In this document: piece after piece, positions 41,315 to 52,829 of the stretch | Position numbering within the stretch: the first letter of the stretch is position 1 | How the letters are laid out: each line of letters starts with the position of its first letter | From: Chytriomyces cf. hyalinus JEL632 | Taxonomy: Eukaryota > Chytridiomycota > Chytridiomycetes > Chytridiales > Chytriomycetaceae | Reading direction: 5' to 3' | DNA: 64,000 nt | NCBI GenBank assembly: GCA_025435555.1 | Contig: JAIWWG010000002.1 | Coordinates: 928,933 to 992,932 of the forward strand | The notes under the pieces: model-generated | What the model was told of the DNA's origin: nothing | The model's database searches: none | The model's input: the letters and a program-made list of their open reading frames with translations, nothing else | Made by a program: the position numbers and the translations under genes

Positions 41315-43101
41315 TTATTCACGCAGACAGACAGACAGACAGACACATCCAATCTGAACTACACACGCAGTTTTCCCCAACTCGACAGGCAGCTCCAAAA
41401 CAAACTGCTCCAGCTGTTCAATGGCCTCGCTCTGCCCATTCTTATCCACGAACCCTTGTTTCGCAAACGCCTTGAAACGATTCGGCGGCACCACAAAGTA
41501 AAGTTTCGGCCAGTCGTACAATGCGCACAGATCCTTCAAACCCTCTCCGCCTAGCGCCCTGGATGGTCATATCTTATTGTGAATTCGAATATTCCCTGTG
41601 CGCTTAATGAGCGACTGGCATGGCAGGTGTCATCATCGGAACACTCGTAAGGTATTTTGGGCAAAGAACCCATTGTGAGAGGAGTTCGAATCCCACCAAA
41701 CGCACCCAATGTCAGAATTGAAGTCGCGCCATTCTGCAAGTTTCGACAGTTGAGTGGCATCCCGCGGGATGAAAAGACCCTGTGCCCGTAGATTTCAAAC
41801 AAACGGCGCGATATTTCCTGTGTACTTGCGGCAATCACGTCTTGAAGATTCATAATCATTTGCGGTGCAGTTTTTCTCAAAACATATTTGGAAGCAAGGT
41901 CGAGCCCAAGAACCTGATAAGCAAGTCCGTCTTCATCGGTTCCAACGAGTACATGCATAAGTACGTGTGATTCCGGAACATGGTGAAAGTTTCGCCGCCA
42001 ATCTTGATTGCCTTAACAGCATCCGTGTCCAACAACACATGCTCAATTGTTCTTGGATGCGGATGGAAACATAGTGAAAAATGTATCGAGCAGCGCCTCC
42101 GAAAACGTCGTATCGCTCTTTCAAAAATTCGCTTGTAATGGCAGGGCAGCAGTTTCGACGACAGTCTTCCAGTTCCGCTACGCTCCGGACCATTTTTTCG
42201 CTTCTGCTCTTGTCACTTCAACTACAGTGCGGGTTTCCAGATCAAAGCATTCGTATTCACTTGTTTGATGGAGAATTCGTGTTGGCGCCAAAGGCATTGG
42301 ATGAGACTGCAAAGTGGCTGCGGACCGGCGCTGCATCGCCATCAAGCAATGCAACATGCAAATGAAGAAGGACGACTTTCCAGTTCCCGACGTTCCAGAA
42401 ATTGAAAAGTCCACCCGTTCCCAAGTTGGTTCACAAGCATATCAAAAATGCCTTCGTTGCTCTTTTGAACGTACACTTTTTTGAGTTTCCCGTTTGAATA
42501 GGGCAGAGGCAGGTGCTTTGATGAGACAAGACAGCCGTCCACCAAATGTGCGCTGTTGGAATCCCCGGCTAAGGGTGACTGTCCACGACTTTGAGATCTG
42601 GGCACTCGGATTTATGTGTAAAAGGAGGCGTGTATTGGAGAATAAACATCACTCTTTCAAAAAAATTCAATATGCGCTTTCGAGCTTGAAAACGGGCGAT
42701 CATATCAGAAAGTAGAAAACCGTCGATGCGTTGCTTTTTTGAAGTGGGTTCGGTGGAATTCCCGCCAGCGACAACCGCTCCCGTTGACGGTGGTGGAGCC
42801 ATCTGAATGGAAAGATAGCTGCCTGCCTCCATGCAGTAATCCAGAGGAAGAGCGGTGACCTGGGCCCATGTTGTGATCTGGTTGTTGTGCTTGTTGTAGA
42901 TCTGAACCTGAGAGAGAATGCATCCTTAATGGCCTGCTGAAGAGGGCCGATCCGAGTCATGCCCGTGATGTTGAGTTGGGTGACGGGAAGCGACTTGTGC
43001 TTGATGTTTGAGGTACATTGTTTTCTGAAAATTGGTCGGTCACAATTTCCAAAGCATAATATTTTTCTGCTGAAACAACACTCTTTCGTCAAGACCAGCA
43101 T
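41315..43101 (-). pseudogene. Decayed Crinkler/RHS-type NTPase gene
   Basis: Pieces of one protein lie in order on the minus strand but in changing frames. First are header-like segments (GPLQQAIKDAFS and YNKHNNQITTWAQVTALP). Next is KLKKVYVQKSNEGIFDMLV, then the P-loop ISGTSGTGKSSFF. Downstream are FLKERYDVFGGAARYIF (the GG..RY motif of RHS/CRN ATPases) and EISRRLFEIYGHRVFSSRG. The terminal block is LYFVVPPNRFKAFAKQGFV. At least four frame changes or stops separate them (near 42400, 42190 and 41960, and before 41540). Such genes are normally intronless, so decay is more likely than splicing. It is a different lineage from the intact gene at 31875, which has an S-G-A-G-K-T loop and a nuclease end. 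Confidence 0.7.
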
Positions 43102-43410
43102 TCCAATAACATCTCAATGGATGGATCAATGTGGCATGTATATTGACGCATGCAGATTGCGGGACTCATTCTCGATCCGATCATGCAACGTGTGCCATTC
43201 ACAAAAATGTGCAGAGCAGTATATTTAGTCCACGTGGGATAAATAGTGACTATGACCAAATGATTTCCAAACCCCCAATTTTGCTGCCATGACTTTATAC
43301 ACCACTCACGTGAACATGCATTGCCCAGCAACAGCCATTTTAGCTGGTAGTAAAGTAAGTTAGCAGGCGTGTGAACGAAAGGAAAAAAAAAATGAGCTGC
43401 TGCTTTGTAC
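43102..43410. other. Junction region between the helicase 3' half and the Crinkler/RHS relic
   Basis: The helicase frame stays open through here (to 43089), but the translation no longer resembles a helicase after 43411. The breakpoint that removed the helicase C-terminus must lie in or near this stretch. Confidence 0.4.
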
Positions 43411-44933
43411 CATTCCTCAAGTAAAGCCATTCCTTTCATGGGATCAAACTGGGTCTGCTTCATTTTACCACAGTCAATCACGAATGCCTGTTCAGGTGTT
43501 GAAGATTTGGTGTTAAATCGAACTCGATCGGGCTCGCCATAATAAAAATCTGCACTCACAACATCATCAATTGTAATCGAAGTTTCAGCAACATTGGTCG
43601 CAATCACAATTTTCACACTTCCATTGGGAGGTCGATTGAACACGCGCATCTGTTCTTCAGAAGACAACGTGGAATGCAGTGCCATGCAAAGTTTGCCATT
43701 ATTTGTGCCTTGTCGAACCACAGTATTCTGCAGCAGCAGTTCATGAAGTGTGGCGATTTCAGCAAATCCAGGCATGAAAATCAAGACTCCGCGATTCGGT
43801 GCTTGTTCTTCTGAATTGGGTTCCGTTTCTTCAGGGACCGGGTTCGTTGGCTTCCCTGGTTTTCGTTTCGCTTTTGGTGTGCTGGAGTTTTGAGAGGGTT
43901 TCGCGCCTGGTCCATTTCGAGGAGACTTTTCCCCAAGCAGTTTGGATACAATCTCAACAACAATCATCTCGACAAGAGGATACTGAATCTTGTCGGTATC
44001 CATCATGCTGAGTACATATGCGGCAGGTTCTTTGAGTTTTGGGTACCGCTTCATGAGCGCGGTCACGTTCAAATCTTCATCTCGAACGTTTTCTGAATCG
44101 AATGTGGGGAAAGTTTCGTCATCGCTGATTTCAGTTTCGACAGTGAAACGATTCTTTTGGAATTTTCTGCCTTTGCTTGGAGACGGGTCAAATTTGGGAT
44201 CGAACACTTTGCTGTCTTTTCGATTCAATGCGTCGGATTTGAATGCTTTTGGAGATTTCGAATGGTCATCCATGACCTGCTTTCCTTTCCCGTGACCTCC
44301 CTTGCGACAGAATTCGACGCTTGGTTTGTACGCAGTCCTCGCAAGAACATCTTCCAAATACAACGCCGTCACTGGGAATGAGCGTCCTGGAATGTGAACC
44401 AGAGGAGCACCATCAAAGTAACTTGCAAATAATTCAGCATTCAATGTGGCGCTCATGAGAATAACTTTCAAGTCGACGCTGAGATGTGCGAAGGGAGTCA
44501 GTGTCGAAATAAAAAGCAACAAGAATCGCTGGCCTGCGTTACCGAACTTTGAGCAAATCCTTCAGCACCATCAACAAAAAGTCCGAATCCAAAGATCGCT
44601 CATGCACCTCATCAACAATAATGTGACTCACATCATCAATCCCACCATCCACAGACTCGCCTTCAGGACCTTCCTGCATCCGCCTCAACAAAATCCCCGT
44701 CATGCAAAACAGAATCTGCGTTTTCGCGCTCATTCGGTTTTCCAAGCGAATATGGTATCCGACAGAGTCGCCAACAGGTTCAGCACGCTCACTGGAAACT
44801 CGGTCAGACAGACCGAGGGCACTGATTCTGCGAGGTTGGGTTACGAGAACTTTGCAGGGAGCGCCGTTTCCTGACTGGATTGCGTCATCGAGAATGAATT
44901 GAGGGACTTGTGTGCTTTTACCGCATCCGGTTT
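43411..44933 (-). pseudogene. DHX57-like DExH helicase, 3' half with duplicated exon copy 1
   Basis: Exon 44933-44543 encodes Walker A TGCGKSTQVPQFILDD, TQPRRISALGLSDRV and the DEVH box (HIIVDEVHERS). The next exon (44478-43411) follows in phase and encodes SAT ([13 protein letters not shown]), [12 protein letters not shown] and [14 protein letters not shown], and ends at MALLEEW. Motif VI (QRxGRAGR) and the HA2/OB domains that should follow are missing, so the gene is 3' truncated. Upstream, exon copy 1 is followed not by the normal upstream exons but by 40-odd bp resembling a more distant helicase exon (near 47818-47850) and then by the HNH gene. The 5' half of the gene is at 47086-49668. 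Confidence 0.78.
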
Positions 44934-44982
44934 CTGAAGTTGAAGGTTGGTTGTCTTTTGAGAAATAGAAATGAGAGGGAGT
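44528..44982 (-). repeat. 455-bp direct duplication, copy 1
   Basis: About 10 substitutions and no indels relative to 47071-47525. It spans one helicase exon plus parts of both flanking introns. Together with copy 2 it flanks a 2,088-bp insert. Confidence 0.92.
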
Positions 44983-45038
44983 CGCTTCATTCTTGGAAGC
45001 TGAAACTTTGGAAAGAATTTTGGTTTCACTTCCAGAAT

Positions 45039-46193
45039 ATGAACGACACAACGCAGCCAACGGATTTTGTGTTCCTCGATGCCCCACCTGGCACGCCTGT
45101 GGCCACCGGCGATGAGGCGATTCAAAGGCTATGCGATCGGGCGATTGAAAAGCTAGCGGCCTTCTACGGAATCAACGATGTTGATGGTGCGCTGAAGGAG
45201 GTGGCTTCTGTCAGTGGACCGCGGAGACCCACCTGGTCATACTTCAAGAACAAGAACAAGTTCGGGTTCCTCTACGGCATTCTGACCAATTCACCAGATC
45301 AAAATATGAGAAGTGATTATGCGTCAAAGCTGTATTGGACTCTCGGGACAGCTAGTCTCCCAGCTCCTGGTACAAATGAAGAAAAGCGCTGCCTGGACCT
45401 CCTGTACAGCCGCTTCATCTATCCCTTCAAGCAACACGGCACGGGAAGCTCCAATTCGACACCTCACGAATCCCTCCCCTCGACACCTGGCGGATCGTCG
45501 ACGGCTTTGGCGTCAAATGCTTTGAACCCAGGACAGGGCAACTTTCGATCTGCGCTTCTCAAAAGAGACAAAGTGTGCCTTTTCTGTTGGGGACATCGGC
45601 AGCTTGACGCTGCTCACCTCATTGCTCAAAAGGGAGGAGTTCCAGTTACGCTTGTTATTCAAGATCTTCTTGATCGGGCTGGCCTCGACAGCACCTACCG
45701 GGTCCAGAACGGTGTCCTACTGTGTAAGGCGTGCCATGGCGAATTCGATGCACTCAGACGCTATTTTGATGTTGAGGATGGACGTTTGGTGGCCAAGGTT
45801 GTAAATCTGACGCATCCAAATCCGGACGATGAGGATTATATTGATGCCGTAGGAGTCATTCAAGATACTCGATATGGGAAGTTCCGAAGGAATGCTTATT
45901 TTGCCAGCAGGACTGTAGTGGTCGACGAAAACGAACTGCCTTCCCACTTCGCTGTCTACTTCGCAGATGATGATGTAAGCAAACATCCCAATCGCACTGC
46001 GGTTTCTTTCCATAAAGCTGCGTGTTTAATTTGGAAGCTGGCTGGAGCGGGTGACGATGACGATGACGACTTTACGGATGGTGGTGGGAGTGTTGATGGT
46101 GTTTTAGCGCGTGTGAGCGATAAATTGCGGAGTTTGGAAGCAGATAATGAAGGTTCGTATGGAACGCTGCGCGGATTGGACGATGGTGAATAA
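45039..46193 (+). CDS. HNH-endonuclease-domain protein
   Basis: An intact single-exon frame of 384 residues from the ATG at 45039. The HNH core lies at residues about 170-240: a leading KRDKVCLFCWGHRQLDAAHL with the first His pair, then YRVQNGVLLCKACHGEFDAL carrying the Asn and second His, as in the HNH_2 group. The N-terminal 130 residues are helical and unrecognised. A Ser/Thr/Pro linker precedes the core, and the C-terminus is acidic (DDDDDDF). The gene lies divergently beside helicase exon copy 1, and its presumed 5' leader (44983-45038) seems derived from helicase sequence. HNH proteins cut DNA; whether this one is mobile, an effector or domesticated is open. Its intactness among relics suggests selection or recent arrival. 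Confidence 0.78.
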   Translation: MNDTTQPTDFVFLDAPPGTPVATGDEAIQRLCDRAIEKLAAFYGINDVDGALKEVASVSGPRRPTWSYFKNKNKFGFLYGILTNSPDQNMRSDYASKLYWTLGTASLPAPGTNEEKRCLDLLYSRFIYPFKQHGTGSSNSTPHESLPSTPGGSSTALASNALNPGQGNFRSALLKRDKVCLFCWGHRQLDAAHLIAQKGGVPVTLVIQDLLDRAGLDSTYRVQNGVLLCKACHGEFDALRRYFDVEDGRLVAKVVNLTHPNPDDEDYIDAVGVIQDTRYGKFRRNAYFASRTVVVDENELPSHFAVYFADDDVSKHPNRTAVSFHKAACLIWKLAGAGDDDDDDFTDGGGSVDGVLARVSDKLRSLEADNEGSYGTLRGLDDGE

Positions 46194-46203
46194 ATGGAAT
46201 GTC

Positions 46204-47070
46204 CAGTTGGACATCTGGCTCATGCGTTTCATTTGTTTTATTTATTCATGGTGACCTGCCCTTCGAGGTGCTCACCTTTCGCCAACTCGATCCATTCACG
46301 CATCGCAAAGTACCGGCGAGTCTGCCGCTCCTTCAGCAACGTATTGACCGCCCCTCGCTTCTCGGATCTCGTTGCCCTCGTTCACATCGCACGCTCCAAT
46401 CGGGGGCATCCTTTGGGGAGATATTTTTGGAAATGGCGCAAGGACTCGCACGCAGATCATCTTCACATTCCAGAAGTTTCCCGTGAACACTCTTCGTGCT
46501 GTCCCAATCAACCCTCTCATGGCAACCAACGAAACATCTTTGTTCGATTTGTTCCCGTCGATGGTCAATGACCCCGGCAAAGCCTTCCATTTGGCAGGTC
46601 CATTGCCTTGCACAATCGGCACCCTCAAGCAACTAACATCGCTGGAATTTGGGGGCCGGTTTCGCATCCTTCCGCGCAGTACGGGTAGTCTGGCAAACCT
46701 GACGAAAGTGAATCTGATGGGCTGCAAGGCTGCTAGAACTATTCTGGCGGACTTGTGCTATCTTGTTAACTTGAAGAAACTGAATTTCGACCGCATTTCT
46801 CTTCACGAAACGATACCGGACAGCTTTGGGAACCTCGTCAACCTGGAGGTGCTCGAAGTTTCCAGCACCAGTCTGACTGGCTCCATTCCTGCGAGTTTTG
46901 GGAACTTGATCAACTTGGTGGAACTGCGTTTGCGAAACAATCAGCTTTCAGGCAAGCTGCCAGATGTGTTTGGAGGCATGGCCAAGCTACAAACTTTGAT
47001 ATTAAGCAGCAACCGCTTGGAAGGACAGATCCCGGAATCCATTTGTCGATGCATGCAACTGACGACGCTG
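46204..47070 (+). pseudogene. F-box/LRR gene fragment, truncated at the helicase duplication
   Basis: F-box remnants are scattered over two frames near 46240-46370 (LPFEVL, then RKVPASLPLL in one frame and IAKYRRVCRSFSNVLTAPRF in the other), so at least two frameshifts are present. From 46470 one frame gives NTLRAVPINP, FHLAGPLP and plant-type leucine-rich repeats (NLVNLEVLEVSSTSLTGSIP, NLINLVELRLRNNQLSGKLP). Homology to the other LRR genes stops at CMQLTTL (about 47066), where the 455-bp helicase copy begins at 47071. It is the same family as the 50.3-52.6 kb gene but on the opposite strand. Confidence 0.78.
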
Positions 47071-47525
47071 GCTGGCCTGCGTTACCGAACTTTGAGCAAA
47101 TCCTTCAGCCCCATCACCAAAAAGTCCGAATCCAAAGACCGCTCATGCACCTCATCAACAATAATGTGACTCACATCATCAATCCCACCATCCACAGACT
47201 CGCCTTCAGGACCTTCCTCCATCCGCCTCAACAAAATCCCCGTCGTGCAAAACAGAATCCGCGTTTTGGCGCTCATTCGGTTTTCCAGGCGAATATGGTA
47301 TCCGACAGAGTCACCAACAGGTTCAGCACGCTCACTGGAAACTCGGTCTGACAGACCGAGGGCACTGATTCTGCGAGGTTGGGTTACGAGAACTTTGCAG
47401 GGAGCGCCGTTTCCTGACTGGATTGCGTCATCGAGAATGAATTGAGGGACTTGTGTGCTTTTACCGCATCCGGTTTCTGAAGTTGAAGGTTGGTTGTCTT
47501 TTGAGAAATAGAAATGAGAGGGAGT
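47071..47525 (-). repeat. 455-bp direct duplication, copy 2
   Basis: Carries the helicase exon in its natural context, continuous with the upstream helicase exons to the right. It is about 98 percent identical to 44528-44982 by eye. Confidence 0.92.
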
Positions 47526-49668
47526 GTCTTAACCTCCTGAGACAATCACGACGCGATTGTTTGCAATCGTTTTGATGATTTCGTCTTGCAATTGAAAGGC
47601 GGGCAAGCCTTCACGCTGAGCTTTCATTTTGATGTATTTTTCGCTCTGCTGATGTTTGATGAATGCGCTTTGAATCTCGTGACTCTGTCGATCCAATGTA
47701 TCTTTTGACATGTTGGGCATGAACGTTTTTGTTTTGACTGATTCGATGGACTTTCTGATACGCACTGGGCTGGGACTCCTGGACCTTTGAGTCGCCTGAC
47801 CCATTCCAGTGATGAAGGAAGCATTCTTGAACGCTGAAACTTTGGATTTTTGTGGAATGCCTTTTGCAGACGCGGGAGTGGCGGATTTTTTTTTAATGGA
47901 AAGATTTTTGAAGCCCGAGGGAAGGCTGCTTGAACTTGATTTGGTTGTCTGAATGCCAGCTTCGAATGACACTCCTGTCAAGAATTGGACGCGGCCGACT
48001 CGGCTATCCCTCAGACGCACTTTGACTCCACGAGGATGATCACCCGCTGTTAGAACTGAAAAAGAATGTTTGAGTGTCGGCGACAAGATGAAATAGTAAC
48101 CAGCAAGAGACCTTCTTGAATAAAGCCGTTGACTGTTTGACCCGTCCCTTGATCCGCTTTCAACGTAATCGCAACACCAACACCATAATAAAGTTGATTG
48201 TACCGCGGCAAGGGTCCACCCGTCAATGCCTTTTTCTGCTGAGTTTTCAAAGGAATGGCGCTTGCCTGCCTTGACACAGAACGCTGCTCTTCTTGCGCCA
48301 ATTTCAAATACGCTGGCGGTGGGCAACTCAAAAACTCTTCCAACTCACTTCCTTGAAGCCACGAAACAAGTGAATACACCATCGGCTGACCCGTCCACAA
48401 TTTCGCCTTTTCATGCAACGCTGCACAGATTGCCAACACATACCGCGATGCAAGTCGATCTGTTTCATCGCGGAATACGATAACGGGCGGTTCATATGGA
48501 TACACGCTTTCTTGGCCAAAATACATTTCGAGAATGTGGCGCGCTTTTGGTTTCTTCCCTTTCGACAAGTATTCAGACGGAACCGCGGCGTCGAGATGTA
48601 CAAGCCGTGCGTTGGGTTCGGTGGTGGAGTCAAAGTCGGGGCCAAACATGGCTTGGAGGACCATTTCTTCTTCTTGACGGGTTGCCGACATTTCTTCAGA
48701 AGAAACGCCAAAGAGAGTGAGCGATTCTTGCGCATTTTGAAATGATGGTGTAGTTTCCTTCGAGATTGAGGCATAATTGTAGATGTATACCAGCGATTCG
48801 AGGAGCGTGCGGCCTTTTGATTTCGCGCTTTAGTATGCATGAACTTGAAGGGTGAAAAACAAACAAAACCTCTCAAAGCTTCGATAGCGCGCGCCTGAGG
48901 AAACCCAATATTTTGAAGCCATGTCAAATCATGAAAAGAAACTGAAGTTTCGACACTTGACATTAAAGTTGATTCCAGGCTTGACATTGGCCGTTCAGGA
49001 ACATCGTCTTCGTCCACAAAGAGGTGCTCTTTCAACTCGTCTTCGTGGTCCAAGTTTTGCTGGGAAGAAGAAAATGGTCAGTGTTGCATCCCACATGAGC
49101 GCAAAGTGACGCTCACCATGAAATCGTTTGCAATGTCCGAATCGATTGAACTCGCAGAGTCCGAGTCTTGCTCTGACTCATCCGAATCGCCAGAAGAGGA
49201 ATCGGAATCGGATGAATCTGAATCTGACGAATCAAAGTCACGATCCGTCAAACCAAGAAGTTTCGCAAGTTCGTCCTGGTCCATGTTCTCCACATCAATA
49301 TTCTCCAGATCCACACTGTCAGCGTCATCATCTTCTCCGTCAAGGTCCACACCCATAATCCGTGTCTTTGCCTGCCTGTAGTTGTCCAGAATGAACTTTA
49401 GCCTCGAAACAGTGGCCTTATCCAGCACCAATCTCGGCAAATCCTTTCGATACAGATTCTTTTTCTTTTCGATTGCTTCGAACAGTTTGGCTTTGTAGTT
49501 TTCCTTGGTTGGTCGTCCCTTTCCCTTTCCTTTCCTTTCGTTGTCCATTGCCTTGGCCTTTTTGTCACGGTCGTCACGCTTTTTCCTGGTCCTGTCACGC
49601 TTCTTCTTGTCGCGCTTGTCCACGGCGCCGCCTTTCCGAGGTTTCCGCCCTTGACGGTTTGGCCCCAT
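47086..49668 (-). pseudogene. DHX57-like DExH helicase, 5' half
   Basis: Exons 49668-49117, 49059-48870, about 48818-48112, 48055-47534 and 47476-47086 can be joined in phase. They encode a basic N-terminus (KRDKKKRDRTRKKRDDRDKK) and an acidic SDSDSSSGDSDES region. These are followed by a UBA-like helix set (DLTWLQNIGFPQARAIEALR), an RWD domain (QEEEMVLQAMFGPDFD to VYSLVSWLQGSE), and then Walker A and the DEVH box. UBA plus RWD before a DExH core is the DHX57 layout. The last exon's donor (GTAACG at 47085) could in principle splice, in the right phase, to the acceptor at 44479. That would remove the whole insert as a 2.6-kb intron, yet motif VI and the C-terminus would still be absent. I call it a pseudogene, but expression of a truncated protein is possible. 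Confidence 0.75.
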
Positions 49669-50329
49669 TCTTGAGATAATTTTTGTTCCGTGCACTTGAG
49701 TGGTAAAGGAACTACTTCAACACAAGAATGTGTTTATTCAAATCTTTCGAATGCGTGCGACAAGCAGTCCACTTGTATTCGAAACGGCACGCGTTTCGAA
49801 CACAAACGGATCGGAAAAATCCGGACCCGTCGCAGATACATTTCATCCCGACACAAACACACGCGACACATGGCTTTAATTTAACAGCATTTATTGGAAA
49901 TGTTACTCAACCGCATGTTCATTGCTTATTGACCACAAAACTGTCATTCAAATTCATATCATCTTTGAGTCAAATTGGCCAAAGCGCGCGGAATGGGGCA
50001 AGAGTGGACATGGCCTTTCGCGAATTACCAGATTCATGTGCCTCCGTGTTTTCTTCGTTTCTGAAATTTAAAAAGTACGACTCGTTTTAACTCCAAATTG
50101 CACGATCAGATGTGCGATGATTGCACAAAATGATTTCACAGAAGAGTAAACAAAGCCGGGATTCAAGGCTTCTCCGCGCGCGTGTCGAAACTGAGCGCCA
50201 GAGCTTCAGATATACCGGTAGTTTCTGAACGGCTATGACTGCCATGCTAAAAGATGCAAGGAGTAAAGCTGACGCTCTATATATGTACGCACAACATCAA
50301 ATACTCTTTATTCAGACAATTTAGACATC
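49669..50329. other. Spacer without a supportable gene
   Basis: Upstream flank of the helicase and downstream flank of the LRR relic. No recognisable feature. Confidence 0.45.
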
Positions 50330-52636
50330 TCAGTGTGAATCACTGTCTGATGGTTGGGATTTTGTTTCTGTCTCCCAGCGAAATGGAATCACCGGTCTAT
50401 CTGCCGACTGCTTTCGAAAACGCTCATGCAACTCCCCGTCAAAATGGTTACCGCTCAGATCCAGCAGATCCAGCGTACTGTAAGTATCCAAGACATCGTG
50501 AACCAACCCACTGAATTGGTTGTTGCTCAAATCAAGCTTCCTGATTTGTTTCATGTTTTTAAGCAACTTGCAGGGAAGAGTACCGCTGAAGTTGTTGTTG
50601 CTCAGATCCAGACCTTCGATCGATGGATACCGCGACATGGACGCAGGGAGAGCGCCTGACAGCTCATTATGGCTTAAGTTCAAGCTTTTCAGATAATTTA
50701 GGTCTCCCGTGTGTGTTGGGATTTGACCAGAAAACTGATTGTGATCCAGGTGCAGTGTATGAATGTACTTCCATTCACCAAATTTCGGTAGCGGACCTGA
50801 TAGCCGATTGTGATTCAATTCTAGCGCTTGCAAATCCTGCGACAACACGCCTTCAGGCACGGTACCAATCAACTGATTATGGCTGAGGTACAACCATCCC
50901 AGCATGGTCAAGGCTCCAATATCTCGATGTAATGAGCCGACAAAGCTGTTGTTGTTCAATCGAAGCGTTCTGAGGTATGAAAGCATGAAAATGCCGCGTG
51001 GAATCTCTCCAGTGAGTTGGTTATGACTGAGATCCAATGTCCACAAATGACGAAGGCTCCTCACAGAGTCTGGAATTTCGCCACACAACTGGTTGTGACT
51101 CAGGTTGAGCATATTGAGGCAAGTCAAGCGTCCAATTTCTGTCGGCAACGGACCACTTAGTTTGTTGTGTTGCAGCGACAGTTTAGTAAGATTTGCAAGC
51201 GCGGTGATTGAATCAGGTATAACGCCACATAATTCGTTTCTGTCAAGATGCAGTTGCACCAAGTTCGATAACCGTCCAATTTCCGTTGGGAGCGGCCCTT
51301 GGAGGTTATTTCCTTGCAGGTCGAGGTAATAAAGGTTTTACAAGCGACGTGACAGAATTGGGAAGTCTCCCAGAGAGTTGATTGCCAGAAAGGTCCAGCG
51401 ATATCAACAGTGAAGCTTCATCTTGTACGCCGGCTCCTTCGAACTGATTCCGCTTCAGTGACTGCTGAAACAACCGATACTGATGGAAGCGCAGAAGTGA
51501 TTCCAGTGATGCCATCGGATTCGAGAGGAACAATTGGGGTGGCAGGTGAGCTTTCGGAGATGATCGATTTGCCGTCAAACTCTGCGGTATGAAGCAATGG
51601 GAGTCGGAATATCGATTCAGGGATAGCTCCAGAAAATCGATTCTGTTCACAACGCAGCACTGTCAATTGCATGCATCGACCAAGGGATTCCGGAATCGGT
51701 ACCTTCGAGATGGTTGCAGCCTAAAAACAGCTCTTGTAGCTTGGTCATCCCTCCAAACATATCTGGCAACTTTCCAGAAAGCTTATTCCTCTGCAGATTC
51801 AACTCAACCAAGTTCTCCAAGTTCCTTAAACTTTCAGGAATGCAGCCAGTCAGGCTGGCAAAGCGACATGTTCAGCACCTCCAGGTTGACCAAGTTCCCG
51901 AAACTATTGGGTATCGTGCCTTCAAGGGACAGTGTGACTCAGATTCAGTTTTTTTAAATTGACGAGACTGCCCAACTGCGGCGGGATTGGACCGGTCATG
52001 GTGGGGCCCAACGAATTGCTCTGTACGCTTTGAATACCACACGAGCTGCGGAAAATGTCGGCACGACGTTTGCCCCCAAAATCCAACGATGTCAATTGTT
52101 TCAGGCTGTTGATCGTGTTTGGCAGAGGACCTGTCAGATGGAAAGTTTTCATGGGGTCGTTGACTTCCGAAGGGAAGCAGTCCAGGAGGGAAGACGCATT
52201 GTTTGACTTGGCAGGATTGATTGGAACGGCTTTGAGAGTGTTCCAGGAGTACTGATGGAAAGCTTCGTATTTAACTGATTCAACTGTTTCTGCTTGGACT
52301 CGTCGCAAGAAGTCCTCCCCAAACGAAGCAGGTGTAACGAAACAGAAGACATCTGAAAGGGTGCTCGTATAGGCATAGTGGATGTGTCCAATGTGAATGA
52401 TTCGAGAAGGAAGAGCCGGTCAAGACGGTGTTGAAGGAGCGACAGACTTGCCGGTACTTGGCAATCTTGAATGGGTCGAGTTGCAGAAAGATTTGTTCCA
52501 GCACTTCGATGGGTAAGTCGAGCATATGCATGTGCCTCTGTTGTTTTGTTGAACTTCGTTTCAAGTGGAAAATTTTACCGACGAAACTTGAAGAATCCAA
52601 AGGATTCACTTTACTTTGCGATACTCCAGATCCCAA
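50330..52636 (-). pseudogene. F-box/leucine-rich-repeat gene with several frameshifts
   Basis: The 5' end (52636-52310) encodes an F-box: LDLPIEVLEQIFLQLDPFKI, then AKYRQVCRSFNTVL. The next piece (about 52300-51920) has NTLKAVPINP and FHLTGPLPNTINSLKQLTSL. Plant-type LRRs follow in several frames between 51900 and 51340. A clean 310-residue LRR frame (51262-50330) then begins LHLDRNELCGVIPDS and ends with an acidic tail. Frame changes are visible near 52290, 51900, 51700, 51480 and 51335, and an unrelated Ser-rich stretch interrupts the LRRs near 51450-51570. The LRR consensus GxIPxxxxxLxxLxxLxLxxNxLSG is the plant-specific type, also known in some protists and chytrids. Ligand or substrate recognition is inferred for the intact ancestor. 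Confidence 0.75.
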
Positions 52637-52829
52637 ATAAACAGCAAAGAATCAACCAGCTCGCACGCGCTGAGCCGTCCATCTCATATTTTCTGAAGAT
52701 TCCGGTAGTAAATTGTTTCGAAAGTGGCCTGGTAAAACCCTCAAGAGCGTTTCCCCTTCCAATCCAGCACCTTTACCTCGTCGAATTTACAAGGCTCTTG
52801 GAACAGGCCAATGAATTTGTTGTTGCTTG

